Notes: a model not told the origin generated them from the letters alone. Counted from the stretch's first letter, positions 36,929-46,161 are shown. The stretch is DNA of 64,000 nt from Antarcticibacterium flavum (GCF_006159205.1 NZ_CP040812.1:868001-932000), one strand, 5' to 3'. Program-made: numbers and translations.

Positions 36929-37135
36929 TTGTTCTTTTTTTGCATCGCCCAAAAAAAGAACCAAAAAAAGTCTAGGCTTACGAAAGCTTCTCTAAATTTT
37001 TCGTTCGGTGGCTAAATTTTAGGAACTCGCGGGAATATAAAGTCTGACGAGATGATTACGTATCGCTCAAACAGCCTAAAATTCTTAACGCCCCTCTCAT
37101 TTCAAATTTTACGAGAAGTTTTCGTAGGCCGGAAA
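36929..37135. repeat. Hairpin plus large imperfect inverted repeat between thrA and thrB
   Basis: The 486 bases between thrB and thrA (36778-37264) hold no gene. A perfect hairpin GTTCTTTTTTTG (36931-36942) / CAAAAAAAGAAC (36950-36961) is followed by two outer arms, about 36974-36999 (AGGCTTACGAAAGCTTCTCT) and 37104-37130 (ACGAGAAGTTTTCGTAGGCC), that are inverted copies with a few differences. Inside lie further partly complementary copies of the phrase CTAAAATTT. The look is that of an interspersed, non-coding palindromic element. As it lies within the thr transcript it may form a processing or termination site (inference). Confidence 0.65.
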
Positions 37136-37264
37136 AAACCTTGAAACAAAAATATTGACTCGCATTGATGATTCTCAAACGTCATCACCTCACGCTAATA
37201 AAAAAAATTCTATCAAGGTCTCGTCTTGACCAGATTCCAGCAGAGGTCCTGATTCTTTTTTTCT

Positions 37265-39712
37265 TTATTTTTTACCTATTCGTATTATATCTGCAAAGAT
37301 CCCCGAGGCAGTGACCTCTGCCCCGGCGCCCGCTCCTTTTACTATTAATGGCTGTTCAGGATACCTGCCGGTAAAGAAAAGCACAATGTTGTCGCTCCCG
37401 CTAAGGTCATAAAATGGATGAGCCGGCCCAACTTCCTGTAATCCTACTTTTGCCTTTCCGTCTTCAAGCTGCGCGACATACTTTAATCTCTTTCCTTTTT
37501 CTGAAGCATTTCTGTATATTTCTTTAAACCGATCTTCTTCAGCCTTAAGGATCTCGAAGAATTCTTCATTGGAGGAGGCTCGTAGACTTTCTTCTGAAAG
37601 AAAATTCTCTTTTTCAATATCCTCCAGCTCCATCCTGTATCCACTCTCCCTGGCCAGGATAAGGATCTTCCTGGCAACGTCCACCCCACTTAGATCTATT
37701 CGTGGATCGGGTTCTGTATAACCTTCCTTCATCGCCATTTCCACCACCTTATAAAATGGTTCTGTCGCATTGTAAGTATTGAAAACAAAGTTGAGGCTGC
37801 CGGAGAGGACTGCCTGGATCTTGATGATATTGTCACCAGATGCCACCAGGTTCTTCAGCGTATCAATTATGGGAAGCCCTGCTCCCACATTGGTCTCATA
37901 TAAAAAGGAGGCACCGTATTCCCTGGCCAGGTCCTGCAGCTCCAGGTAATTCCTGAAATCATCAGAACAGGCGATCTTATTACAGGTAACCACAGAAACC
38001 GAATTCCTAAGGTATTCCTTATACCAGGAAGAGATCTCGGTACTGGCAGTGTTATCTACAAATATGCTATTGCGCAAATTAAAGCCATTCACTTTTTCAA
38101 GAAACTTTTCCTTATCTGCCTTCTCCCCATTTTCCAATTCGGCCTGCCACTTCTTTAGATCTATTCCCTCCTCATTAAAAACCATTTGCCTGGAATTTGA
38201 AAGGCCCATTACTCTCACCTTCAGCCTTAGTTTCTCTAAAAGGTACTCCCTCTGTTTTTCCAGTTGGCCTAAAAGTTTACTTCCCACATTTCCTACCCCG
38301 GTGATATACAAATTGAGTTCTTTAGATGGAACTTCAAAGAATTGCTCGTGAAGGGTATTAAGCGCTTTGGGAACATCCTTTTTTGATATCACGGCCGATA
38401 TATTTCTTTCGGAGGATCCCTGTGCAATAGCCCTTATGTTAATATTATTATTACCCAAAGCACTAAACATCTTACCGCTAAGCCCGTGGTGGCTTTTCAT
38501 CGCGTCTCCCACCAAAGCTACTATAGCCACATTCTCTTCTATCTCTACAGGCTTTATTTTTTTAAAGGAGATCTCTACTTCAAAGGCTTCATCCAGAGCC
38601 TCCTTTGCCAGCTGTGCCTCATCATCCTTAACCGCAACGCATATACTGTGCTCTGATGATGCCTGGGTGATGAGTACTACATTTATATTCTCCTGGAACA
38701 GGACCTCAAAAAAGCGCTTTGAAAATCCGGGGATACCTACCATCCCGCTACCCTCTATATTAAGTAGTTTCACAGCATCTATATGGGTGATCCCCGTTAC
38801 CCACCTGAAGTTCTCCCTGCTGGATTTTGAAATTGTTGTGCCTTCCCCGGCGGGATTAAAAGTGTTTTTAATATATATCTTAATATTTTTTTCCACCAGG
38901 GGCTGTAGAGTTGGGGGATAAAGAACCTTTGCCCCAAAATGAGAAAGTTCCATAGCCTCTTCATAAGAGATACTTTTAATAGGATATGCTTGTGGAACTA
39001 TGGAGGGATTTGCGGTATACATACCATCAACATCTGTATAAATATACACTTCCTCCACGTCTAAAGCTGCAGCAAAGATGGCGGCAGTGAAATCTGATCC
39101 TCCCCTTCCCAGGGTGCTGGGAACTCCCTGCTCATTCTTTGCAATGAACCCGGGTGCTATAAAAAGTGCCCCACCGGTGCTTTGAAAATGCTCTTTTATT
39201 TTATCATAGGTAAGTTTATAATTAACCTGCACTTTTTCGTTGTTATTCCTACAGGTAATAAAATCCCGGGAATCCAGGTATTGAGGATTCGCTTTCAGGC
39301 TATTAAAATACCCGTGTATGATAAGAGAGGAGAGGATTTCCCCAAAACCCGCCACCACATGTTTGGTTTTGTTGGAGAGCTCATTGAGGAGAAAAACACC
39401 TTCATATAAGGTTTCCAGGTGATTTAGCTCGGTTTTCACTTTGCTTAAAATCCCGCTTTGGGACTGTACAGGAAGTAGTTCCCTCACTGCGTCTAAATGT
39501 CTTTTTTCATTGGTAGCAAGAAGTTCTTTATAAGATCCATCTTCAGCGGCTGCCAACTCTGCCATTTTAAGCAAGTCATTTGTAACCCCTCCAAATGCTG
39601 AAAAAACTGCTATGACAGGATCACTTTGATGATGTTCAAGTACTATATTGGCGACATCCTTAATGCGCCGGGGAGAGGCCAGGGAAGAACCTCCAAATTT
39701 TAATATTTTCAT
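37265..39712 (-). CDS. thrA: Bifunctional aspartokinase I / homoserine dehydrogenase I
   Basis: 815 residues, the same length class as the E. coli ThrA. The aspartokinase domain (about 1-295) begins MKILKFGGSSLASPRRIK and has TDVDGMYTANP. Two ACT regulatory domains follow (about 315-455), then homoserine dehydrogenase (about 465-815) with the NAD(P) motif ITGVGNVGSKLL and the catalytic-region GLQEVGPAHPFYDLSGSDN. It catalyses the first and third steps from aspartate to threonine. It is preceded by a short Thr/Ile-rich reading frame and possible attenuator; feedback through the ACT domains is expected from the family. Confidence 0.96.
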   Translation of the reverse strand: MKILKFGGSSLASPRRIKDVANIVLEHHQSDPVIAVFSAFGGVTNDLLKMAELAAAEDGSYKELLATNEKRHLDAVRELLPVQSQSGILSKVKTELNHLETLYEGVFLLNELSNKTKHVVAGFGEILSSLIIHGYFNSLKANPQYLDSRDFITCRNNNEKVQVNYKLTYDKIKEHFQSTGGALFIAPGFIAKNEQGVPSTLGRGGSDFTAAIFAAALDVEEVYIYTDVDGMYTANPSIVPQAYPIKSISYEEAMELSHFGAKVLYPPTLQPLVEKNIKIYIKNTFNPAGEGTTISKSSRENFRWVTGITHIDAVKLLNIEGSGMVGIPGFSKRFFEVLFQENINVVLITQASSEHSICVAVKDDEAQLAKEALDEAFEVEISFKKIKPVEIEENVAIVALVGDAMKSHHGLSGKMFSALGNNNINIRAIAQGSSERNISAVISKKDVPKALNTLHEQFFEVPSKELNLYITGVGNVGSKLLGQLEKQREYLLEKLRLKVRVMGLSNSRQMVFNEEGIDLKKWQAELENGEKADKEKFLEKVNGFNLRNSIFVDNTASTEISSWYKEYLRNSVSVVTCNKIACSDDFRNYLELQDLAREYGASFLYETNVGAGLPIIDTLKNLVASGDNIIKIQAVLSGSLNFVFNTYNATEPFYKVVEMAMKEGYTEPDPRIDLSGVDVARKILILARESGYRMELEDIEKENFLSEESLRASSNEEFFEILKAEEDRFKEIYRNASEKGKRLKYVAQLEDGKAKVGLQEVGPAHPFYDLSGSDNIVLFFTGRYPEQPLIVKGAGAGAEVTASGIFADIIRIGKK

Positions 39713-39737
39713 GAGGAATATGTATTAAACAGTAAAT

Positions 39738-39801
39738 AAAAAATACAGGAATGTGTGGACCGGAAGTTATATCTATATTACCCCAAAGGGGTAATACCTG
39801 T
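39738..39801 (-). promoter_or_regulatory. Putative transcription attenuator of the thr operon
   Basis: On the transcript, ACAGG (within the Thr-Thr-Gly codons of the leader, 39797-39801) can pair with CCUGU (39745-39749), which runs directly into A-U6 (39738-39744). An inner hairpin AUUACCCC-UUU-GGGGUAAU (39777-39795) spans the leader stop codon. The outer stem is only five base pairs, so the terminator assignment is tentative. Confidence 0.45.
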
Positions 39802-39882
39802 TGTTACAATCATGATAATGGCAACCGTTACAAACGTAACAGTAGAAGTGAGTGCCTTATATTTTAATTGTAATTCTTGCAT
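39778..39882 (-). CDS. Putative thr operon leader peptide
   Basis: 34 codons from ATG 39882 to TAA 39778, ending 65 bases before thrA. It reads MQELQLKYKALTSTVTFVTV then AIIMIVTTGITPLG. Seven Thr, four Ile and four Val residues fall in residues 12-31. In E. coli the thr leader peptide is similarly dominated by Thr and Ile codons, and ribosome stalling there controls termination. The frame lies within the predicted thr transcript (promoter at 39904-39934), and a hairpin overlaps its stop. An alternative is a small membrane peptide, as the same residues are hydrophobic. Confidence 0.6.
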   Translation of the reverse strand: MQELQLKYKALTSTVTFVTVAIIMIVTTGITPLG

Positions 39883-39903
39883 TATTTGTTTTAATACAGG
39901 TGA

Positions 39904-39934
39904 TAAATGTAGCCATAAAAGGCTGTAAAACAAA
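39904..39934 (-). promoter_or_regulatory. Bacteroidota-type promoter of the thr operon
   Basis: On the minus strand TTTG (39931-39934), a 19-base spacer, then TACATTTA (39904-39911), one mismatch to TAnnTTTG. Transcription would start near 39897, about 15 bases before the leader ATG. Confidence 0.6.
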
Positions 39935-40640
39935 TGTTTTTAAAAGTATTTCAGGAAATTTACAGAATACTTATTTCCTGAAGATTATTTTCTGAATATG
40001 ATAAAAAACTCCAGGGATAATTTCGGAAAAGAAAAAACGTAGAAGATAGAAAACTCAATTAAACACTATTGTCCGGTAAAAGATTCCAGATCGCTTTCGC
40101 TGCTGGAACCTAGAATCCAGACCAAAACCTAAGGGTATGGAAAATAGTCGTTTGCCATTTTTTAAAAAATTTGAATTTCCCGGAACTATTTCAGATCCAA
40201 AACCACCCCCAGGTTGAGGTGGATATGTATTCAGACTATATAGATTAGGCCTAAGGAAAATTTTAAATACTTTAATCGGACACCAATGAATAAAAAAGAA
40301 AATCCCTCCATGGACCTTCAGGGTTTCTCGTCAACAGAAGCCGGAATGATTAAGATAATTCATGCTCGTTTGATTATTCAACCTGGCAGGACTCCTCGCG
40401 ATGACCAAACGGGCTCGCTTTTCCTTGTTTAGACCTACCAGGTTTTTTCTTTCAGGAGTGGGATTAAACAACAATTTTTGTCTTTCTAAGGAACTAAACC
40501 TGGCAGGTCTCTCTCGCTCGGAAACCCTCTATTAAAAGGATCTTTCTACCCGATTAATTCTGACTTTACAAAATGAATCACGATGCTGATTCTCCTGCTT
40601 AAATTGATCTAATCACCTGGTTAACAAAAAATCACAATCA

Positions 40641-40671
40641 AACCTCACAGGTTTTGAAAACCTGTGAGGTT
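40641..40671. repeat. Perfect palindrome with 15-base arms
   Basis: AACCTCACAGGTTTT, one G, then AAAACCTGTGAGGTT. It is followed by TTC only, so not an obvious terminator; its degenerate relatives nearby suggest an interspersed palindrome family. Confidence 0.75.
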
Positions 40672-40817
40672 TCTTCCTAAGACGATTTACTTATGAGTGC
40701 CCACCCGTCAAGGCTCTAGACTCTAGACTCTAGAATCCAGCCTCCGCTTGTAGGTAAAATTTTCTGGTATAAGACAAATAAACTCCAGCCTCTAGCAGCT
40801 TTTTCTCTTCTCTCTTC

Positions 40818-40894
40818 TCTTGATTCTTGACTCTTGTTTCTTGTTTCTTGTTTCTTGTTTCTTGTCTCTTGTTTCTTGTCTCTTGTTTCTTGTT
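40818..40894. repeat. Tandem heptamer array TCTTGTT, 11 units
   Basis: Eleven consecutive 7-base units TCTTGNN, seven of them exactly TCTTGTT and two TCTTGTC, ending 22 bases before the stop codon of the AAA ATPase gene. Candidate variable-number repeat. Confidence 0.85.
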
Positions 40895-40916
40895 TCTTTT
40901 TTCCCGGTTCTTCCTT

Positions 40917-42386
40917 TTATAATCCGCTGATGTAGCTTCCGTAAAGATCTTTGAACTGGATACCGGTGGTGTAGCGGTACTTATTCAATTTCTTATATTC
41001 CACAAGTCCCCACAAGAGAAATTCTTTCAGAAAATATTGATCTTCTTTGGGAATGTCCTTTTGATACTTTTCAATAAGCTTATTCAACGGTGGGACAGAA
41101 TCCAGCTTCTGCTTATACTCCTTATCCTTAACATCATCTGGTAATTCAAATCCGCTTTCAGCAAAGAACCATTCCACGAGGTCATTGTACGGACTTTCCA
41201 CCGATGGTTTTTCGAGTTTTTCTATCTTTGGGAAATATTTCGGGAACAGTGTCTTTACAGCATCGGCTATTAGCTGCTGGGCTACCGCTGCGCTTCCCTC
41301 CTGCTCTCCTTCATAAACCAGTTCCACCTTCCCGGTGATCGCAGGGATGACCCCCATAAAATCGCTAAACCTTAGCAAGGTCTTCTCCTCACCTGTCTTA
41401 ATAGCCCTGCGCTCTGCAGTACTTAGCAGGTTTTCATAGGCGGTAATACTTAAACGGGCACTGACCCCACTACGGGCATCGATGAATTCGTTATCCCTGG
41501 CCTCAAAGCTTATTTGTTCCAAAAGGTCCCTGGCAAGGTCCGGCACATGGATCATCTCACGCTGATTTTCATCCAGCCTGGATTCCTGCTCTGTTATTGT
41601 GCGCGCAGTCTCTATATTTTGCGGATAATGGGTGATAATTTGAGAACCAATCCTATCCTTTAAAGGAGTTACTATACTGCCCCTGTTGGTATAATCTTCA
41701 GGGTTGGCGGTGAAAACGAACTGCATATCTAGCGGCAGCCTGAGTTTGAATCCACGAATTTGTATATCCCCTTCCTGTAAAATGTTGAAAAGGGCTACCT
41801 GGATACGCGCCTGCAGATCTGGCAACTCATTGATCACAAAAATGGACCTGTTGGCGCGAGGTATCATCCCGAAATGAATCACCCGGTCATCGGCATAGCT
41901 AAGTTTTAAATTGGCAGCCTTAATTGGGTCAACATCTCCAATAAGATCGGCCACCGTAACATCTGGGGTGGCCAGTTTTTCAAAGAATCTTTCCTCCCTG
42001 TGCACCCACTCTATTGGTGTTTCATCACGCTTCTCTTTTAGCTCCTCCCTGGCATAGCGGGAAATCGGGTTAAAGGGATCGTCGTTGATCTCAGACCCTG
42101 CCACTATTGGAATATACTCATCCAGTAGATTTACCATTAACCGTGCAAGTCTTGTTTTTGCCTGCCCCCTTAAACCCAGGAGATTGATGTTATGCCGGGA
42201 GAGGATCGCTCTTTCAAGCTCCGGGATCACGGTATTTTCATATCCATGAATTCCCTCAAAGGCAGGTTTTCCACCCTTTATTTTCTGGATAAGATTTAAT
42301 CTTAATTCCTCTTTTATGCCTTTGCTTTGGTATCCCGCATTTTTTAGGGCGCCAAAAGTTGTAATATCTTTAATTTTCATTTGCAA
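40917..42386 (-). CDS. MoxR/magnesium-chelatase-I-like AAA+ ATPase
   Basis: 489 residues. The AAA+ core (about 50-370) has a modified P-loop LLGLRGQAKTRLAR, followed by the Mg-chelatase-type inserts, IFVINELPDL (Walker B region) and a sensor stretch FVFTANPEDYTN. It resembles the BchI/ChlI subunit but no tetrapyrrole genes are near. The partner is the VWA-domain gene just upstream (60-base gap), the usual pairing of MoxR-type ATPases with VWA proteins that act as chaperones for assembling or metallating other proteins. The client is unknown. Confidence 0.85.
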   Translation of the reverse strand: MQMKIKDITTFGALKNAGYQSKGIKEELRLNLIQKIKGGKPAFEGIHGYENTVIPELERAILSRHNINLLGLRGQAKTRLARLMVNLLDEYIPIVAGSEINDDPFNPISRYAREELKEKRDETPIEWVHREERFFEKLATPDVTVADLIGDVDPIKAANLKLSYADDRVIHFGMIPRANRSIFVINELPDLQARIQVALFNILQEGDIQIRGFKLRLPLDMQFVFTANPEDYTNRGSIVTPLKDRIGSQIITHYPQNIETARTITEQESRLDENQREMIHVPDLARDLLEQISFEARDNEFIDARSGVSARLSITAYENLLSTAERRAIKTGEEKTLLRFSDFMGVIPAITGKVELVYEGEQEGSAAVAQQLIADAVKTLFPKYFPKIEKLEKPSVESPYNDLVEWFFAESGFELPDDVKDKEYKQKLDSVPPLNKLIEKYQKDIPKEDQYFLKEFLLWGLVEYKKLNKYRYTTGIQFKDLYGSYISGL

Positions 42387-42446
42387 TCAATTTTCATTAG
42401 GAGTTTTCCCCGTTTTCTTAAACATTTGAATCAGAAATTTTCTGCT

Positions 42447-43574
42447 TCAGCCTCGTATTCTTTTTTTTCTATTGGCTTCATAATCCTCAAAGATCATTTC
42501 TCCCAGGCCTTTTAATCCCGTAAAAAATGCCTTCCCATGATTAGCCTGCGTGAATTCCCTAACAAACCTTTCAAGGTAAGGATCCTGCGCGATCATAAAG
42601 GTAGTTATAGGTATATGTAGTTTCCGGGCTTGTTGAGCCATATTATAGCACTTATCAATAATATATGGATCAAGCCCCACGCTGTTCTTGTAATAGGTGC
42701 CATCTCGTTCTCTTATACAGCTGGGTTTCCCATCTGTGATCATAAAGATTTGTTTATTTGTATTTCGCTTACGCCGCAGGAGGTCCATTGCAAGCTGTAG
42801 GCCCGCAACCGTATTGGTATGGTAAGGGCCCACCTGCAGGTAAGGGAGGTCCCCTATCGAGATCTTCCAGGCATCGTTTCCAAACACCAGGATATCCAGG
42901 GTGTCTTTAGGATATCTGGTAGTAATTAATTCGGCAAGAGCCATTGCCACTTTTTTAGCCGGCGTGATCCTGTCTTCTCCATACAGGATCATACTATGGC
43001 TTATGTCAATCATCAACACCGTACTCATTTGAGACTTGTGATGGGTTTCCTCCACCACCAGGTCATCCTCTGTCATTTTAAAATCCCCGGTGCCATGGTT
43101 GATCTGGGCATTCCTAAGGCTCTCTGTCATTGAGATCTTTTCTAATGGATCGCCATAGTTAAAGGATTTAAATTCTCCTGTATGCTCATCTCCTGCACCC
43201 TGGTATTTCGTAGTGTGATTTCCTCCCGCACCTTTTTTTAGTTTACCAAAGATCTGGTTTAGTGCCTGCTGTCTTATAGCTCTTTCGGTTTTGGCAGTGA
43301 TCACCATTCCCGGGCCACCTGGTTTTGTTTCTTCCCTTATATATCCTTTTTTCTTAAGGTCTTCAATGAAATCATCAATCGTATAATCTTCATCTGTGAG
43401 TTTATATTCCACATCCAATTGCCTTAGCCAGTCTATGGCTTCATCAAAATCCCCGGAAGTGTGGGTGATCAATTCCTTAAAGATCTCAAATAACTTTTCA
43501 AAAGGGGATGTATTGGGATCCTCGTATTTTTTAAAGACAAATCCAGACCTGCCTCTCTTTTCTTTTTCTTTCAT
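42447..43574 (-). CDS. VWA-domain protein, partner of the adjacent MoxR-like ATPase
   Basis: 375 residues with no signal peptide or membrane helix. The C-terminal half (about 185-365) is a VWA domain: MIDAS motif DISHSM within VLMIDISHSMILYGEDR, the Thr in TNTVAGL and the Asp in MITDGKPSC. The N-terminal region (about 1-130) is charged and helical. It precedes the ATPase gene in the same direction, and both probably form a cytoplasmic ATPase/adaptor complex like BchI-BchD or MoxR-VWA. The specific function is not known. Confidence 0.85.
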   Translation of the reverse strand: MKEKEKRGRSGFVFKKYEDPNTSPFEKLFEIFKELITHTSGDFDEAIDWLRQLDVEYKLTDEDYTIDDFIEDLKKKGYIREETKPGGPGMVITAKTERAIRQQALNQIFGKLKKGAGGNHTTKYQGAGDEHTGEFKSFNYGDPLEKISMTESLRNAQINHGTGDFKMTEDDLVVEETHHKSQMSTVLMIDISHSMILYGEDRITPAKKVAMALAELITTRYPKDTLDILVFGNDAWKISIGDLPYLQVGPYHTNTVAGLQLAMDLLRRKRNTNKQIFMITDGKPSCIRERDGTYYKNSVGLDPYIIDKCYNMAQQARKLHIPITTFMIAQDPYLERFVREFTQANHGKAFFTGLKGLGEMIFEDYEANRKKRIRG

Positions 43575-43845
43575 AAGTCATTCTGCTTTTAGCTTAAATG
43601 TGGCTTCACCTCACTTAAGCCGGCTGTCTATTCTTAAACATAAAGTTACGGCATTTTTACTGTACTCAAAAAAATGGAGGCCGTCAACACCAACTAATCT
43701 TTTGTTAATTCCCAGAATCCCCCGGTGGATATTAAATCTGCCTGTCTTGATAGCTTTATAAGCAGGGTTTGCTGTTATACTTTTCTTAAACAGCTAAGGA
43801 TTTTGAACATAAGTTTAGAGATTTGAAAATAAAAATTTATCCTCT

Positions 43846-44673
43846 ATGAAGCTGAAGTCCTTACTCCTATTATTCTTAATCCTACTTATAAATTTAAACG
43901 CCTACAGTCAAAAAAAAGAATCTCCATATGAAACAGATCTTCTGAAGGATGGAATATGGATCACAACCGGAGTTGGATTAAATGTTATAGGATTTCTCCT
44001 CATTCAGAATAAAGACGCCTTAACTGAAGCTGAGCTTAATAACCTTTCAAAAGATGATATCTGGAAAATAGATCGCTGGGCAGCCGGAAATTCTTCAGAA
44101 AAAGCAAACCAGGATAGCTATATCCCAATGTTCGGCTCCATTGGCCTTCCCCTGCTCCTTATGCTAAGTGAAAATGAAAGATCACACGCAGGACAACTCT
44201 CTGTGCTGTTTGTGGAATCCATGGCTACTACAGGCGCCCTGTTCACGATCACTGCCGGGCTGGTCCAGAAAAGCAGGCCTTTGGTGTATGATACCAATTT
44301 ACCAATTGAGGACAGGATTGGAAATGATGAGCAACGATCTTTTTTTGCCGGGCATACCGCAGCAACAGCATCGGCAACATTCTTTGCCGCCAAAGTCTTT
44401 CACGACTTTAATCCAAATTCTCCTTTAAGACCTTACGTTTGGGGGGTAGCTGCTGCCATTCCTGCCACCGTGGGTTATCTTAGAATAAGATCTGGTAAAC
44501 ACTTCCTTACAGATAATATCATTGGATTTGCAGTTGGAGCCGCCAGCGGAATATTAATCCCCGAAATTCATAAAAAAAAGAATAAAAATTTGCAACTTTA
44601 TCCTGCAATGGGATTTAACCACGGCGGGATGAATATTACATCGCAGGGCGTGGGATTATCCTATAAATTTTAA
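43846..44673 (+). CDS. PAP2-superfamily membrane phosphatase
   Basis: 275 residues with a signal peptide (LLLLFLILLINLNAYS). The three PAP2 motifs are present: K-S-R-P (about residue 143), FFAGHTA (about 167, with Ala in place of the usual Ser before Gly-His), and RIRSGKHFLTDNI (about 208-220) with the catalytic His and Asp. It probably dephosphorylates a lipid phosphate or pyrophosphate at the periplasmic side. The C-terminus (MNITSQGVGLSYKF) ends in a barrel-like strand. The next gene starts 19 bases later, so likely co-transcribed. Confidence 0.86.
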   Translation: MKLKSLLLLFLILLINLNAYSQKKESPYETDLLKDGIWITTGVGLNVIGFLLIQNKDALTEAELNNLSKDDIWKIDRWAAGNSSEKANQDSYIPMFGSIGLPLLLMLSENERSHAGQLSVLFVESMATTGALFTITAGLVQKSRPLVYDTNLPIEDRIGNDEQRSFFAGHTAATASATFFAAKVFHDFNPNSPLRPYVWGVAAAIPATVGYLRIRSGKHFLTDNIIGFAVGAASGILIPEIHKKKNKNLQLYPAMGFNHGGMNITSQGVGLSYKF

Positions 44674-44692
44674 GCTTAACTTAAAGATCTAA

Positions 44693-45772
44693 ATGAGCAT
44701 AGCTGAAATATTACTTACTCTTTTTGGTATTATCATGCTTGTGCCCACTATTGCTTCCTTAACAAGATTTGACCAATGGTGGGTAAGGGGATTTGACTTC
44801 CCGCGAATACAAATAAGTTTTTTGATCATGTTAATGATCACTCTCTCCATTTTTTTCTATTCGTTTGAAGAGACATATCATTACATTATAACAGGCTTAC
44901 TTCTGTTAAGTTTCCTGTATCAGGCAGCCAAGATCTATCCCTATACATATTTAGCCAAAAAGCAGGTGATCTCTTTTAAAGGGAGTGACCCTTCATCCAT
45001 AGTCTCTGTGCTGGTAAGCAATGTCCTAATGACCAACAGGGACCACGAACGTCTTATTGCACTTGTTAAAGAAAAAGAACCAGATCTTTTATTGACGCTC
45101 GAGACAGATAAAAAATGGGAGGAGGAGCTCGAGGTCATCGAACAGCAATACCCATACGGGGTAAAAGTCCCTTTGGATAATCTATATGGGATGCACTTAT
45201 ATTCCCGGCTTAAGCTGGAGGACATTGAAGTGAAATACCTCATTTCTGACGAGATACCCTCTATTCACGGTTATGTGCGTTTAAATAACCGGTCCAGGAT
45301 AAAAATACATTGTTTACACCCAATGCCTCCCAGCCCCACCGAGGATCCAACATCCACCAACCGCGATGCTGAATTACTACTTGTAGGTAAAGATGTAAAA
45401 AAGGATAAGGAATCGGTTTTGGTTTTTGGGGATCTCAATGATGTCGCCTGGTCCAGGACTACAAAACTTTTTCAAAAATTAAGCGGATTGCTGGATCCCA
45501 GGATAGGCCGGGGATTTTTCAACACCTTTCACGCAGGGAACCGCTTCCTGCGATGGCCGTTGGACCATGTATTTCATACCAGTGACTTTACCCTCATTGA
45601 ACTTGCCAGGCTTAAAAGTATAGGATCAGACCATTTTCCTATTTTTATTAAGCTCAACTATGAGCCGCGAGCAGAGGTACTGCAGGAGGAACCTGAGGAA
45701 GCAGATGGAGAGGAAAAAGAATGGGCAGATGAAAAAATAGAGGAAGGCAATCCAAAAGAAAGAGATGTTTAA
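44693..45772 (+). CDS. Endonuclease/exonuclease/phosphatase-family protein with N-terminal membrane helices
   Basis: 359 residues. Three hydrophobic helices (about 1-85) anchor the protein; the EEP fold follows (about 95-325) with LLTLETD, HCLHPMPPSP, VFGDLNDVAWS and the closing SDHFPI. The tail is highly acidic. Substrate (nucleic acid or phospholipid headgroup) cannot be told from the sequence. It follows the PAP2 gene closely and its stop shares the TTAA palindrome with the stop of the convergent receiver gene. Confidence 0.87.
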   Translation: MSIAEILLTLFGIIMLVPTIASLTRFDQWWVRGFDFPRIQISFLIMLMITLSIFFYSFEETYHYIITGLLLLSFLYQAAKIYPYTYLAKKQVISFKGSDPSSIVSVLVSNVLMTNRDHERLIALVKEKEPDLLLTLETDKKWEEELEVIEQQYPYGVKVPLDNLYGMHLYSRLKLEDIEVKYLISDEIPSIHGYVRLNNRSRIKIHCLHPMPPSPTEDPTSTNRDAELLLVGKDVKKDKESVLVFGDLNDVAWSRTTKLFQKLSGLLDPRIGRGFFNTFHAGNRFLRWPLDHVFHTSDFTLIELARLKSIGSDHFPIFIKLNYEPRAEVLQEEPEEADGEEKEWADEKIEEGNPKERDV

Positions 45773-46161
45773 AAGAATCGTTTCAGCGAGGGATATTTCT
45801 TCAAGTTCTCACAATTTTCTGCCGTGATGGGTTTCTCAATAAATCCAATCACCTTATCATATTTCACTACAGCTTCACGGTCATAACTATCTACAGAAGA
45901 TGTTACCATTACCACTTTTATATCATGCGGGATTTCCAGCTCGGCAAGCCTGTAAAGAAATTGCCAGCCGTTCATAACGGGCATATTGATATCCAGCAGG
46001 ATGAGAAAGTTTTGATTTGCAATCTCTCCCAATAAAAAATCCAGGGCTTCCCTGCCTTTTTTAAAAGAGAGGATCTCATTGTTAATCCCACATCTTTGAA
46101 GGAGTTTGCGCTGGATCATAAGGACTATATCGTCATCATCAATAAGTATGATCTTTAACAT
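45769..46161 (-). CDS. Single-domain response regulator
   Basis: 130 residues, one receiver domain with no output domain. The acidic pocket is IDDDD (residues 7-11), the phospho-acceptor Asp lies in LLDINMPVMNG and the Lys in IEKPI. Its start overlaps the end of the upstream receiver-PAS-kinase gene by seven bases. Likely a phosphate carrier or protein-interaction output in the cluster's relay. Confidence 0.93.
   Translation of the reverse strand: MLKIILIDDDDIVLMIQRKLLQRCGINNEILSFKKGREALDFLLGEIANQNFLILLDINMPVMNGWQFLYRLAELEIPHDIKVVMVTSSVDSYDREAVVKYDKVIGFIEKPITAENCENLKKYPSLKRFF

Larger units (their letters stand above)
39935..40916. other. Long non-coding stretch with decayed repeats upstream of the thr operon
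   Basis: About 980 bases without a supported gene. Seen here: a perfect palindrome (40641-40671); partial relatives of it (AACCTGGCAGG near 40379 and 40498, ACCTACCAGG near 40433); a tandem TCTAGAC motif near 40711-40740; and a 7-base tandem array (40818-40894). Confidence 0.6.

Noticed and set aside
39778..39795. Simple terminator from the hairpin TTACCCC-AAA-GGGGTAA
   Set aside because: No T run follows directly on the minus strand; it is better explained as part of the wider attenuator structure.
40917..43574. Magnesium chelatase (chlorophyll or bacteriochlorophyll synthesis)
   Set aside because: Only the ATPase/VWA pair is present, no tetrapyrrole genes are near, and MoxR/VWA pairs with other roles are common.
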